10,103 nucleotides of DNA from Amoebophilaceae bacterium (GTDB taxonomy: Bacteria > Bacteroidota > Bacteroidia > Cytophagales > Amoebophilaceae): contig JALOLY010000034.1 of NCBI GenBank assembly GCA_025455725.1, positions 1-10,103 of the forward strand, in the 5' to 3' direction. A model generated the notes under the pieces. That model ran no database searches and was not told the origin of the DNA. It saw only the letters and a program-made list of their open reading frames with translations. Positions 1 through 6,347 of this stretch are shown here, in pieces. A program made the translations under genes and the position numbers. Position 1 is the first letter of the stretch. Every line of letters starts with the position of its first letter.

Positions 1-1124
1 CTGATCCACAACCCTGTAATAACAAACCGCACACCATCACGGTGGCTAGCAAACGATTCGATAAAGAAGTGTACATCGTCAATCAGTTGAAGTGAGTAAA
101 ATAGCTTATATCTCATGCGCACCGCAGCACGACACGGCAACGAACACCGCATGACCCTGGCCCAGTACGCTACTGCATCTTGCAAAATCATGGCTTACTA
201 TGCAAGAGGCGGTATAAGACGATAATAGTACAGTATTGTTTGAAGACGCCTCCGTAACAACGTACGCGCGTATTGGGCAACAAAAAAGATCATTGTTGGC
301 CTTATGCAACGGAGCCTCCCCCCCTCAAACAAAGTAGAGCGGGTGTTGTGGATTCAACTGCTTGGTAAGCAGGTTTTAAACAAATCAGATGATATCCTCT
401 TAGGTAAGCTACCCAACATATACGTACGATTTCTTGCAGGGTTTTCACACCAAATAACCGTCACCCTATATTCTTGCCTACTTCTTTTGAAGGAATCTAC
501 CCCCCCAAAAAACCTCATAAACGGAGTATTGCGTAAGTTGTCCTCTCTTAAGAGACCATTTGATAGACAACAACTTGAGTCTACTCAAGCATGACCTTGT
601 TGACAATACGATGCCTTTATATTTAAAATTTACGAATTGAGGCAAATTGCCATAGCCTGTGCTGCTGCCCATTGCTTAACGAATAGGTGCTGTCTTGAAC
701 TCTCCTTAAAAAAGGGGGTAAGCCAACATAATGGTGAGGAATTTTTCTCGTCAACTACAGAAGAGTTCATTTAGCTGAATCTTTGCCCTGCAACGGTCTC
801 GGGGACACACCAAACACGGCTGACATGCTAAGGTTGACTCGGCCGGTAGCTTTTAGACATCGCATACGCACACCAACGGGCAACTCATCCTTTCTGCTCA
901 GGATTTTAGCAATCCTTCGTTGTTGGTATGGGGACGTGGTTCATAGCCGTGGCACCACATCGTATTTCATCATCACATGAAAATCCAAATTTCTGAATGC
1001 ATTGACAACGTCATGAAAGCCTAGTAGATAGTTCATTAAAACTTCTCTTGTGTAAAGCGTACCTAGCATACGATCTAAACAAGTGGAAAAGCTGGCCAAA
1101 AACAACAAGACAAGCCCGACGGTG
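1..1124. other. Gene-poor stretch, no supported gene
   Basis: I see no recognisable gene in these 1.1 kb on either strand. The open frames are all below 100 codons, overlap one another on opposite strands, and encode sequences without motifs I recognise; the longest is a 96-codon plus-strand frame at 304-594. There is a 12-bp perfect palindrome (TCTCTTAAGAGA) at 544-555 and a small A-rich hairpin near 701-717, both about what chance would give. No tRNA, tmRNA, SRP RNA or RNase P RNA signature was visible to me. It may be remains of decayed genes or a long spacer beyond the tRNA-Val gene. Confidence 0.6.
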
Positions 1125-1199
1125 TGGGCGATACTGGATTCGAACCAGCGACCTCCCCGATGTCAACGGGACGCTCTCAACCAGCTGAGCTAATCGCCC
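1125..1199 (-). tRNA. tRNA-Val(GAC)
   Basis: Read on the minus strand this folds as a 75-nt tRNA. The acceptor stem GGGCGAT/ATCGCCC is perfect. The D arm is GCTC/GAGC. The anticodon stem TCCCG/CGGGG carries loop TTGACAT, giving anticodon GAC (valine, codon GUC). The T arm GCTGG-TTCGAAT-CCAGT has one G-U pair, and the discriminator is A. CCA is not encoded, because the following bases are CAC, so a CCA-adding enzyme is needed. It lies 28 nt downstream of tRNA-Leu(GAG) on the same strand and is probably cotranscribed with it. Confidence 0.95.
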
Positions 1200-1227
1200 T
1201 GATTATGTATTGACCGCAAAAGCACCG

Positions 1228-1311
1228 TGCGCAAGGGGGGATTCGAACCCCCACACCCATAAGGGCACCACCCCCTCAAGATGGCGTGTCTACCAATTCC
1301 ACCACATGCGC
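1228..1311 (-). tRNA. tRNA-Leu(GAG)
   Basis: An 84-nt class II tRNA on the minus strand with the long variable arm typical of leucine tRNAs. The anticodon stem CCATC/GGTGG carries loop TTGAGGG, so the anticodon is GAG (codons CUC and CUU). The T arm is GGGGG-TTCGAAT-CCCCC and the discriminator is A. The acceptor stem GCGCATG pairs with CTTGCGC except for a U6-U67 mismatch. CCA is not encoded. The gene starts 97 nt after the rnc stop codon. A -7-like TAACTTTC at 1342-1349 (minus strand, one base off TAnnTTTG) lies upstream but has no good -33 partner, so either its own promoter or read-through from the acpP operon is possible. Confidence 0.95.
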
Positions 1312-1353
1312 AAGAACGGATGTAACACCATAAGCGACCGCGAAAGTTACAAG

Positions 1354-1378
1354 AAAAAGTGGTAAGGTACAGGCCTTA
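1354..1378 (-). terminator. Weak hairpin with T-run after rnc
   Basis: On the minus strand, about 30 nt past the rnc stop codon, TAAGG (1378-1374) can pair with CCTTA (1367-1363) across a 6-nt loop. A run of five T follows at 1358-1354 after a 4-nt gap. This could be a weak intrinsic terminator for the acpP-fabF-rnc operon before the tRNA genes. The stem is only 5 bp and the T-run is not adjacent, so the call is tentative. Confidence 0.25.
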
Positions 1379-1408
1379 AGGTAGTGTCATGATACAAACC
1401 CTTAGTGT

Positions 1409-2146
1409 TTAGGCGCCCATCTGACACAACGACTCTAGTGCCACTTGAGCTGCTTTTTGCTCTGCCTGTTTCTTGTTACTGCCTTGTCCTTGGCCAACTA
1501 CTTGGCCTTCAATAACTGCTTGAGCCGTAAACTCTTTGAAGTGTTCAACACACTGTTCGGCTACAATTTTAAACTGTACTTGCTTTTGATTCTTGCTCGC
1601 CCACGTAACAAGCTGACTTTTATAGTTGTTATCGGTCTGAACTAATGTCTCCAGATCAACGTGTAGACGAAGTAACCGGCCAAGTACAAACTTACAACAA
1701 CACCTGTAGCCCTTGTCTAAATACACAGCACCGATAAGTGCCTCTAGGGCGTTACCATAGATGAACTTCAGGCCTCCGCGTTGCATGGCACTTCTGTTGT
1801 AGTGCAGCATCGTATCAACACCAATCTTCTTGGCTAGGCTACCTAATGATTCCCTATTCACAATGCGCGCTCTGATTTCAGTCAGGAAACCTTCCTCCTT
1901 GAGGGGGTACTTCTTGAACAAATACTCGCCTATAATGAGCGATAAAACAGCATCACCTAGAAATTCTAGGCGTTCATTAGAGTGTGTGTTCTCTCTCACG
2001 GAGCTGTGCTGCAACGCCAACTTGTACAAGGCAAGGTTGCCAGGCCTGAGCCTAGTAATAGCGTGGATAGCGCTCTTTAACTGTCTGGCTTCAGAAGTGA
2101 CTGCAGGAAAAAGTTTCCTCAAAAACTTCCTCACTAAATCTCCCAC
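1409..2146 (-). CDS. rnc: Ribonuclease III
   Basis: This 245-residue protein is an RNase III, the Mg2+-dependent endonuclease that cuts double-stranded RNA in rRNA precursors and some mRNAs. The signature NERLEFLGDAVL lies at residues 57-68, with the catalytic acidic residues E61 and D65. The second active-site patch GNALEALIGAVYLDKGY has N132 and E135 at the places of E. coli D114 and E117; Asn at the first is common in Bacteroidota. A dsRNA-binding domain spans about 174-240 and contains GSNKKQAEQKAA. The length is normal. The start is GTG at 2146, which overlaps the end of fabF by 13 nt; a second GTG at 2134 overlaps the fabF stop by one base (TAGTG) and would shorten the protein by four residues. 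No ATG is available near the N-terminus. The overlap suggests translational coupling to fabF. Confidence 0.96.
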   Translation of the reverse strand: MGDLVRKFLRKLFPAVTSEARQLKSAIHAITRLRPGNLALYKLALQHSSVRENTHSNERLEFLGDAVLSLIIGEYLFKKYPLKEEGFLTEIRARIVNRESLGSLAKKIGVDTMLHYNRSAMQRGGLKFIYGNALEALIGAVYLDKGYRCCCKFVLGRLLRLHVDLETLVQTDNNYKSQLVTWASKNQKQVQFKIVAEQCVEHFKEFTAQAVIEGQVVGQGQGSNKKQAEQKAAQVALESLCQMGA

Positions 2147-3384
2147 TTTTTGTACACAATAGAGGTATTATGTCCTCCAAAACCAAACGTGTTACTCATG
2201 ACCACGTTGACAGGTCTGGACTGTGCTTGATTGAAAGTAAAATTCATACCTGGGTCAAAGGTCTCATCGTCGGTAAAGTGATTAATAGTAGGCGGAATAA
2301 TCTGATGTTGTAGAGCGAGAATAGAAGCAATAGACTCTACAGCGCCAGAGGCCCCCAATAGATGACCTGTCATGGATTTGGTGGCACTAATGCTGAGCTG
2401 ATAGACGTGCGCGCCAAAAACTTGCTGTATTGCCTTCGCCTCACTAGCATCTCCTAGAGGTGTAGATGTACCATGGACATTAATGTAGTCCACGGCTTCG
2501 GGCGGTATGCCTGCATGTTGTAAAGCGTTTTTCATGACCATCACTGCCCCTAAACCATCGGGGTGTGGCGCTGTGATGTGATAAGCATCTGCCGACATAC
2601 CTACACCCATGAATTCGGCATAAATTTTGGCACCTCGCGCCTGGGCATGCTCGTAAGATTCCAAAATCAGGGCACCAGCTCCCTCTCCCATAACAAAGCC
2701 ATCCCTACCTTTGTCAAAGGGTCTAGAAGCCGTTTGAGGATCTTCGTTGCGCTCTGAAAGTGCATTCATAGCGCTGAATCCACTCACCCCTATATCTGTT
2801 ATGGTAGCCTCCGAGCCACCAGCTACTATGACATCGGCATGGTCTAGCTGAATGAGCTGAGCAGCATCAATGAGGGCATTACTGGCAGAAGCGCATGCAG
2901 AAACGGTGGTGAGATTAGGGCCCCTCAAACCATACTTGATGGAAATATTTCCGGCAGGCATGTTGGCGATCATCTTGGGGATGAAAAAAGGACTCATCTT
3001 GGGCGTCTCTCCGCCGCGCGAAAAATTTATAATAGACTCTGAAAGGCTTTGCAACCCACCGATACCAGTTCCCCAAACTACCCCTATTCTTTCCAGATTC
3101 CCTTTTTCTAAGACTCCTGCATCTTTCAATGCTTCTTCACATACGACAAGAGCGTACTGAGAGCAAGGATCCATTTTCCTGGCTTCTTTACGCTCAAAAT
3201 AATCCTCTGGCTGGTAGCCCTTTAACTCACAAGCAAATCGCACCCTACGTTTTGAAGCATCAAACCGTGTGATAGGTGCAGCACCGCTTACCCCCTGTGA
3301 AAGTCCTTGCCAGTACGCTCTTACGTTGCCTCCAATGGGAGTCAGTGCCCCCAAACCGGTGACAACCACTCTTTTAACATTCAT
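2134..3384 (-). CDS. fabF: 3-oxoacyl-[acyl-carrier-protein] synthase II (KAS II)
   Basis: This 416-residue enzyme is the KAS II condensing enzyme, which extends acyl-ACP with malonyl-ACP in type II fatty-acid synthesis in the cytoplasm. The N-terminus RVVVTGLGALTPIG is typical of the family. The Cys-His-His triad is intact: C164 in VSACASAS, H304 in NVHGTSTPLGD and H341 in TKSMTGH, with the supporting lysine K336. The glycine-rich GFGGHN loop is at 401-406. The ATG at 3384 is chosen because homology begins with the residues right after it; an in-frame TTG at 3423 would add 13 unrelated residues. There is no Shine-Dalgarno motif, only a T-rich run before the ATG. It lies 48 nt after acpP, which encodes its carrier substrate, and overlaps rnc, so it is the middle gene of a three-gene operon. 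Confidence 0.98.
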   Translation of the reverse strand: MNVKRVVVTGLGALTPIGGNVRAYWQGLSQGVSGAAPITRFDASKRRVRFACELKGYQPEDYFERKEARKMDPCSQYALVVCEEALKDAGVLEKGNLERIGVVWGTGIGGLQSLSESIINFSRGGETPKMSPFFIPKMIANMPAGNISIKYGLRGPNLTTVSACASASNALIDAAQLIQLDHADVIVAGGSEATITDIGVSGFSAMNALSERNEDPQTASRPFDKGRDGFVMGEGAGALILESYEHAQARGAKIYAEFMGVGMSADAYHITAPHPDGLGAVMVMKNALQHAGIPPEAVDYINVHGTSTPLGDASEAKAIQQVFGAHVYQLSISATKSMTGHLLGASGAVESIASILALQHQIIPPTINHFTDDETFDPGMNFTFNQAQSRPVNVVMSNTFGFGGHNTSIVYKKWEI

Positions 3385-3432
3385 AAAAAAATAAAGAGGA
3401 TCTAGGTCAGCGCTATAGGCCAACCTTTTACT

Positions 3433-3669
3433 TTACTGAAGATGCTTCTCAAGATAGGCAATAGCCTCTCCTACTGTTTGGAGTTTCTCTGCTTCTTCGT
3501 CTGGAATAGAGATACCAAACTCGGTCTCAACATCCATGATCACTTCCACCTTATCTAGAGAGTCTGCCCCCAAATCGTTAGAAAAATCGGCTTCAGGCCG
3601 CACAGCTGAGGCATCTACTCCCAACTTGTCAACGATGATCGTGGTTATTCTTGATGTTATATCTGACAT
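3433..3669 (-). CDS. acpP: Acyl carrier protein
   Basis: A 78-residue acidic acyl carrier protein, the soluble carrier that holds growing acyl chains on a 4'-phosphopantetheine arm. The attachment motif GADSLDKVEVIM places the modified serine at S37, and the following helix II and the acidic IPDEEAEKLQTV segment are typical. The length is exactly that of the family. The ATG at 3669 is chosen; the open frame runs 30 codons further upstream, but that extension (rich in Cys, Asn and Val) is not part of any ACP and covers the likely promoter. The region before the ATG is A-rich with no Shine-Dalgarno motif, as is usual in Bacteroidota. It is the first gene of the acpP-fabF-rnc operon. Confidence 0.98.
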   Translation of the reverse strand: MSDITSRITTIIVDKLGVDASAVRPEADFSNDLGADSLDKVEVIMDVETEFGISIPDEEAEKLQTVGEAIAYLEKHLQ

Positions 3670-3700
3670 TGTGGTTGCGTTTTTTATGTTAAAGGACTGG

Positions 3701-3731
3701 CAAATAACTGGATTATTTAAGACTTTGCAAA
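3701..3731 (-). promoter_or_regulatory. Putative Bacteroidota-type promoter of acpP operon
   Basis: On the minus strand TTTG (3731-3728) is followed after exactly 19 nt by GTTATTTG (3708-3701). This fits the -33 TTTG / -7 TAnnTTTG pattern of the Bacteroidota housekeeping sigma factor with the usual 19-21 nt spacer. The -7 element keeps TTTG but lacks the leading TA. Transcription would begin near 3694-3696, giving a leader of about 25 nt before the acpP ATG. Confidence 0.45.
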
Positions 3732-4268
3732 GCTGCGTGCTCAATACCCGTGCGCACATCGAGGGCAGTAGCCTGGGTGTGTAACCGTCTGAAGACGCCT
3801 TGCGAGAAGGGGGGCAACTCCTAATCGCTGGCCTATGACGGAGATATCAGGTTACCGAGCATCGCCAACTATGCCCAAAGCATGGTAAGCCCACACTGCT
3901 GATCAGCCCCCTAGCCAGCCAAGGGAACAGTCTGGCGCTCTGGGGTGCCAACTCCCACAAACAGGGCTGTTACACAATTCTTGTTTGAAACGGGACGTTG
4001 TACATTAAAACTCAACAGCAATGGAGGCGTAACGGGTAACGAAGATGCCTCAAGCCAGACAGCTCCGATCCTGAAGCGCATTGATGCCTCCTTTGTCGCA
4101 TAAGATTCTATCACCACTGCCGGTGACGGGTACAACCTCCAGAAAGAGCATTAGACCACACAGAAACTGTAGCAAGATGGCCCTCGTCGAGTTGATTACC
4201 TGTAACATCTTCACGGCCCTGCCTTACTTGCTCTGGCAACACAACGTCCCACGCCTGGCCACCCGGAG
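3732..4268. other. Gene-poor stretch between acpP and the DUF721 gene
   Basis: About 540 nt with no supported gene. The open frames inside (minus 4135-3911, plus 4081-4311) are about 75 codons long, have no motif I recognise, and the plus frame runs into the DUF721 gene on the other strand. Short inverted repeats occur near 4022-4052 (GAGGC/GCCTC) and 4114-4127, none followed by a T-run. I see no RNA-gene signature. Confidence 0.55.
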
Positions 4269-4577
4269 CTACAGGAAAACTACGTCTGTAAGGTTACAAC
4301 CCTGTGCATGACCCCGCAAGAGTTCAAGTACTTTGATTTTATTGAGCCCAAGCTCTTGCCTGAGAGGTGCAGAACTAAGCTGAACGAAAAACTTCCCTTG
4401 CTTATAAAACATGCGCTCAGTCCTGCTGCGTACGACCTCGGGCATAGCCACTTTCCACGCGCAGACTAACATGGCTTCCTCCCATTTGCGCTTGTGAGGA
4501 GACTGTTCCCTCATCTGCTGCATCACCTCTTGTAGGGTGGTAGGCTCCGCGCGCCTCGTGTTGCTTCGTGTGATCAT
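4269..4577 (-). CDS. DUF721 (DciA-like) domain protein
   Basis: A 102-residue basic protein that matches the DUF721 family from memory. The helical N-terminal half ends in the conserved Trp region (KWEEAMLVCAWKVAMP), followed by a strand pair and the hallmark segment FFVQLSSAPLRQELGLNKIKVLELL, closing with a short LTDVVFL tail. In other bacteria the related DciA loads or assists the replicative helicase; whether this short Bacteroidota form does the same is inference. The ATG at 4577 is chosen because Bacteroidota relatives begin with a similar Arg/Asn-rich MxxRSNT-like start; the frame stays open to 4652, but the extra 25 residues look unrelated. It is transcribed divergently from the helicase gene and stands alone. 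Confidence 0.8.
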   Translation of the reverse strand: MITRSNTRRAEPTTLQEVMQQMREQSPHKRKWEEAMLVCAWKVAMPEVVRSRTERMFYKQGKFFVQLSSAPLRQELGLNKIKVLELLRGHAQGCNLTDVVFL

Positions 4578-4639
4578 CTGTCCAAGGTAAGTAAATCGGA
4601 AGTCTATAGCCAGTAACAAACAAGGACAATGATGCTTAC

Positions 4640-4670
4640 CTTGTGGTTGCAAAATCTCGCAGTACCTATC
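4640..4670 (+). promoter_or_regulatory. Possible promoter of the DEAD-box helicase gene
   Basis: CTTG (4640-4643) and TACCTATC (4663-4670) are separated by 19 nt. They match the Bacteroidota -33 TTTG in three of four bases and -7 TAnnTTTG in four of its six fixed bases. Transcription would start near 4676, just before the ATG at 4684 and about 80 nt before the preferred ATG at 4756. This is weak evidence; the spacing is the best part of the match. Confidence 0.22.
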
Positions 4671-4755
4671 TCTGTTTTAGTTAATGCTAAAGAAACAGCG
4701 TACTCACTTTCCACGGGAAAGTGAAAGGGTCTCTGAGCAAAGTCAAAAACCCACC

Positions 4756-6042
4756 ATGGCTCCTATTTCTTTTCAGACACTCCAACTCAATAAGCAGCTA
4801 CTAAAGGCACTTCAGGAAGCGGGCTACATCGCCCCGACACCCATCCAACAAAAAGCTATCCCTCTGATTCTAAAGGGGCACGATGTACTAGGCGTTGCTC
4901 AAACGGGCACGGGAAAAACAGCAGCCTACTTACTGCCACTATTGATGCAACTCAAATATCCCAAGGGGACCTACCCAAGGGCTCTCATCCTGGCTACAAG
5001 CAAAGAACTAGTCATACAGATTGCCCATAGCCTAGCTGACATGGCCAAGTATACCAACCTGCGCCATGTCTGTCTCTACGGGGGCATAGGGCCTACCCAA
5101 CAAATAGAAGCGGTCAATCAGGGCATCGATCTTTTGGTATCTACGCCTGGCAGGTTACTTGACTTGTACCACCGCTGTATACTCAACTTACGAAGCATCA
5201 GGCACCTGGTTCTTGATGAAGCAGATAAGCTATTAGACATGAATTTTTGGCCCCAACTTAGAGATATTTTGGCCATACTCCCTGGAAAAAGGCAGCACTT
5301 GCTTTTCTCTGCAACCATGGCACCGAAAGTCATGAAGCTCACAGAGGAATTTCTTGAATGGCCTGAAAAGGCCATTATTACCCCACAAGCCACGCCTGTG
5401 ACTACCGTCAGCCAACAATGCTATCAAGTACCCAACGTAGCCACGAAAGCTAGGCTACTTGCTTGGTTACTCACCGATACTAAAATATTTTGTAAGGTGA
5501 TCGTCTTTACCTGTACCCGAAAAACAGCCGAGGATGTAGCCCATTTCTTACGACGGCAGGTAGCGGGAGAAATACGAGTGATACATGCCAACAAGGGTCA
5601 GAATACACGCATTAGCACCCTCAATGCCTTTCAAGAAGGCACTGTACGCATCCTAGTAGCTACAGATGTAGCAGCTAGAGGCATCGACGTGAGCCAGGTC
5701 AGTCACGTCATCAACTTTGAAGTACCTACCTTGCCAGAAGAGTATGTACATCGTATTGGAAGAACGGGCAGGGCTACCCACACCGGCAAAGCCATCACAC
5801 TCGCCAACCCAGCAGAAGCGTACTACATTCGGAAGATTGAAGAGTTAATGCGTCGAAAAATTATGGTTGCTCCGCTCCCACCTACATGGGTCGACACCGC
5901 CACCAGCTTTGAAGAGCAACAGGCCATGGCACGAACCATGGATATGCAGCGTCAAAAAGAAGACCCTAACTATCTGGGTGCTTTTCATCAAAAGAAGAGA
6001 AAGAACATCGTCAAGAAATCGCTTACCAGGAGCAAAAGGTAG
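4756..6042 (+). CDS. DEAD-box ATP-dependent RNA helicase
   Basis: A 428-residue superfamily 2 RNA helicase that probably unwinds RNA duplexes in ribosome assembly or mRNA turnover. Motifs in order (numbering from 4756): Q motif with F6 and PTPIQQKAIP (27-36); Walker A AQTGTGKT (48-55); motif Ia, here ATSKEL in place of the usual PTREL (80-85); GG (109-110); TPGR (130-133); DEAD (154-157); SAT (185-187); motif V ATDVAARGID (302-311); motif VI HRIGRTGR (332-339). The tail after about 400 ends in a Lys/Arg-rich stretch likely to bind RNA. The ATG at 4756 is preferred because relatives begin a few residues before the Q motif and an A-rich run precedes it. An in-frame ATG at 4684 would add 24 hydrophilic residues and cannot be excluded. 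I cannot assign it to RhlE, CsdA or DbpA. Confidence 0.95.
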   Translation: MAPISFQTLQLNKQLLKALQEAGYIAPTPIQQKAIPLILKGHDVLGVAQTGTGKTAAYLLPLLMQLKYPKGTYPRALILATSKELVIQIAHSLADMAKYTNLRHVCLYGGIGPTQQIEAVNQGIDLLVSTPGRLLDLYHRCILNLRSIRHLVLDEADKLLDMNFWPQLRDILAILPGKRQHLLFSATMAPKVMKLTEEFLEWPEKAIITPQATPVTTVSQQCYQVPNVATKARLLAWLLTDTKIFCKVIVFTCTRKTAEDVAHFLRRQVAGEIRVIHANKGQNTRISTLNAFQEGTVRILVATDVAARGIDVSQVSHVINFEVPTLPEEYVHRIGRTGRATHTGKAITLANPAEAYYIRKIEELMRRKIMVAPLPPTWVDTATSFEEQQAMARTMDMQRQKEDPNYLGAFHQKKRKNIVKKSLTRSKR

Positions 6043-6059
6043 ATACAGCTCCCCCTTCA

Positions 6060-6080
6060 CCAGGAAACCCGTAGTCCTGG
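6060..6080. terminator. Inverted repeat between helicase gene and tRNA-Leu
   Basis: CCAGGA (6060-6065) and TCCTGG (6075-6080) form a perfect 6-bp stem with a 9-nt loop. It lies in the 44-nt space between the convergent helicase gene and tRNA-Leu(CAA). The position suits a two-way terminator, but neither strand has an adjoining T-run, so it could equally be a processing structure or chance. Confidence 0.3.
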
Positions 6081-6086
6081 GGTATG

Positions 6087-6170
6087 TACCTGGGGCCGGG
6101 ATCGAACCGGCACGGTATCACTACCATTGGTGTTTGAGACCAACGCGTCTACCAGTTCCGCCACCCAGGC
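6087..6170 (-). tRNA. tRNA-Leu(CAA)
   Basis: An 84-nt class II tRNA on the minus strand with a long variable arm. The anticodon stem TTGGT/ACCAA carries loop CTCAAAC, so the anticodon is CAA (codon UUG). The T arm is GCCGG-TTCGATC-CCGGC and the discriminator is A. The acceptor stem GCCTGGG pairs with CCCAGGT, with G1-U72 as a terminal wobble. CCA is not encoded (the next bases are CAT). It lies 37 nt after tRNA-Cys on the same strand, probably in one transcript. Confidence 0.95.
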
Positions 6171-6207
6171 TAGATTTGTAAATGTGCAACGGCCACGCGA
6201 GCAAACG

Positions 6208-6278
6208 AGGTCGCGAGTGGATTCGAACCACCGTAAGAGGTTTTGCAGACCTCTGCCTAGCCACTCGGCCACGCGACC
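6208..6278 (-). tRNA. tRNA-Cys(GCA)
   Basis: A 71-nt tRNA on the minus strand. The acceptor stem GGTCGCG/CGCGACC is perfect. The anticodon stem GAGGT/ACCTC carries loop CTGCAAA, giving anticodon GCA. The T arm is GTGG-containing with TTCGAAT. The discriminator is U, the known identity base of cysteine tRNAs, which supports the call. CCA is not encoded. It begins 69 nt after the rpsA stop codon on the same strand, with no clear terminator or promoter between, so read-through from rpsA may contribute to its expression. Confidence 0.95.
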
Positions 6279-6347
6279 CTAACGCACACGGACAAGGGGC
6301 CTATACAACTCTTTGATGATGAAGCTGCTCTTGCCCGAGATTTGCCC

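Noticed and set aside
544..555. Perfect 12-bp palindrome TCTCTTAAGAGA
   Set aside because: One or two such palindromes are expected by chance in 10 kb, and it has no gene context.
304..594. A 96-codon plus-strand open frame in the first gene-poor stretch
   Set aside because: No motif or family resemblance, overlaps an opposite-strand frame, and its length is within chance.
1830..2162. A 110-codon plus-strand open frame
   Set aside because: It lies wholly antisense to rnc, whose motifs are unmistakable, so it is a shadow frame.
3385..3423. N-terminal extension of fabF from a TTG
   Set aside because: Homology begins at the ATG at 3384, and the added residues match nothing in the family.
3670..3759. 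N-terminal extension of acpP by 30 codons
   Set aside because: ACPs start at the chosen ATG; the extension is unlike any ACP and covers the likely promoter.
238..3798. Shared TGAAGACGCCT at about 241-251 and 3788-3798
   Set aside because: Only 11 bases shared, with no extended similarity on either side, so not a convincing repeat family.
4578..4652. 25-codon extension of the DUF721 protein
   Set aside because: Relatives start at an Arg/Asn-rich N-terminus like the one after 4577; the extension looks unrelated.
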